DNA from: Candidatus Iainarchaeum sp.
GTDB lineage: Archaea > Iainarchaeota > Iainarchaeia > Iainarchaeales > JAAZKV01
Direction of reading: 5' to 3'
DNA: 6,589 nucleotides
Assembly: GCA_026397035.1 (NCBI GenBank)
Contig: JAPLVQ010000151.1
Location: 1 to 6,589 of the forward strand
Under the pieces are notes generated by a model, which saw only the letters and a program-made list of their open reading frames with translations, did no database searches and was not told where the DNA came from. The position numbers were made by a program, and so were the translations under genes. Positions 6,507 to 6,589 of this stretch are shown here, in pieces; the first letter of the stretch is position 1; every line of letters starts with the position of its first letter.

Positions 6507-6557
6507 GCACCAAAAAGATTTATGCCACTGGGTGGAACGAGCATTATGGTGCAATGC
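6502..6557. repeat. 11-bp inverted repeat (GCATTGCACCA / TGGTGCAATGC)
   Basis: The arms at 6502-6512 and 6547-6557 are perfectly complementary and separated by 34 bp. The left arm overlaps the end of the 20-bp palindrome, so the two structures are mutually exclusive if formed in RNA. The rest of 6382-6589 shows no supported gene. Confidence 0.55.
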
Positions 6558-6589
6558 TATCTCTCATATGTTGCTCTTTAATATTGCTT

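Noticed and set aside
6544..6588. Possible C-terminus of a minus-strand gene entering from the right
   Set aside because: Only 14 open codons remain before a TAA; this cannot be told from chance.
6554..6589. Possible plus-strand gene start (MLSLICCSLILL) running off the right edge
   Set aside because: Only 12 codons are visible, there is no positive N-terminal charge or well-placed ribosome site, and the ATG sits inside an inverted repeat.

Overview
This AT-rich window carries two large secreted or cell-surface proteins, both on the minus strand, with an intergenic gap of 262 bp between them. Organism: probably an archaeon, and by style a DPANN-type genome. The reasons are the archaeal-looking TATA elements (TTTAAATA; TATATTTTTA) upstream of both genes, the absence of bacterial -35/-10 promoters, the short signal peptides, and the long Asn/Ser/Thr-rich extracellular proteins. 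The lineage is an inference from style; no marker gene is present.

Right part (6381 down to 3801): a signal peptide is followed by five copies of a six-cysteine module, a DsbA/BdbD-type thioredoxin-fold domain with a CPYC active site, and a sixth copy of the module. The reading frame then stops at 4207. A 141-aa ORF in another frame (4226-3801) overlaps this end by 20 bp. It is Cys-rich, has no signal peptide, and its only upstream start is a TTG. It reads best as the C-terminal continuation of the same protein, cut off by a single-base frameshift in a GGG run at 4214-4216. The rejoined product would be about 859 residues. A perfect 9-bp hairpin lies over its stop codon and is followed by T-rich DNA.

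Left part (3538 to beyond position 1): a signal peptide starts a very long, probably all-beta adhesin or S-layer-like protein that is strikingly rich in Asp-X-Asn tripeptides. Its frame ends at 578, but the last 43 codons look out of frame. From about 710 the true coding sequence continues in the -1 frame with no stop to the window edge, so the protein exceeds 1,175 residues. One missing A at 711-713 would explain the break.

Together these look like cell-envelope genes. The right one is a disulfide-rich surface protein that carries its own thiol oxidoreductase, and the left one is a giant structural or adhesive surface protein. Two frameshifts within 3.6 kb suggest either sequencing/assembly error or real gene decay. 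The far right (6382-6589) is non-coding as far as can be seen, and holds a candidate promoter, a 20-bp perfect palindrome and further inverted repeats.
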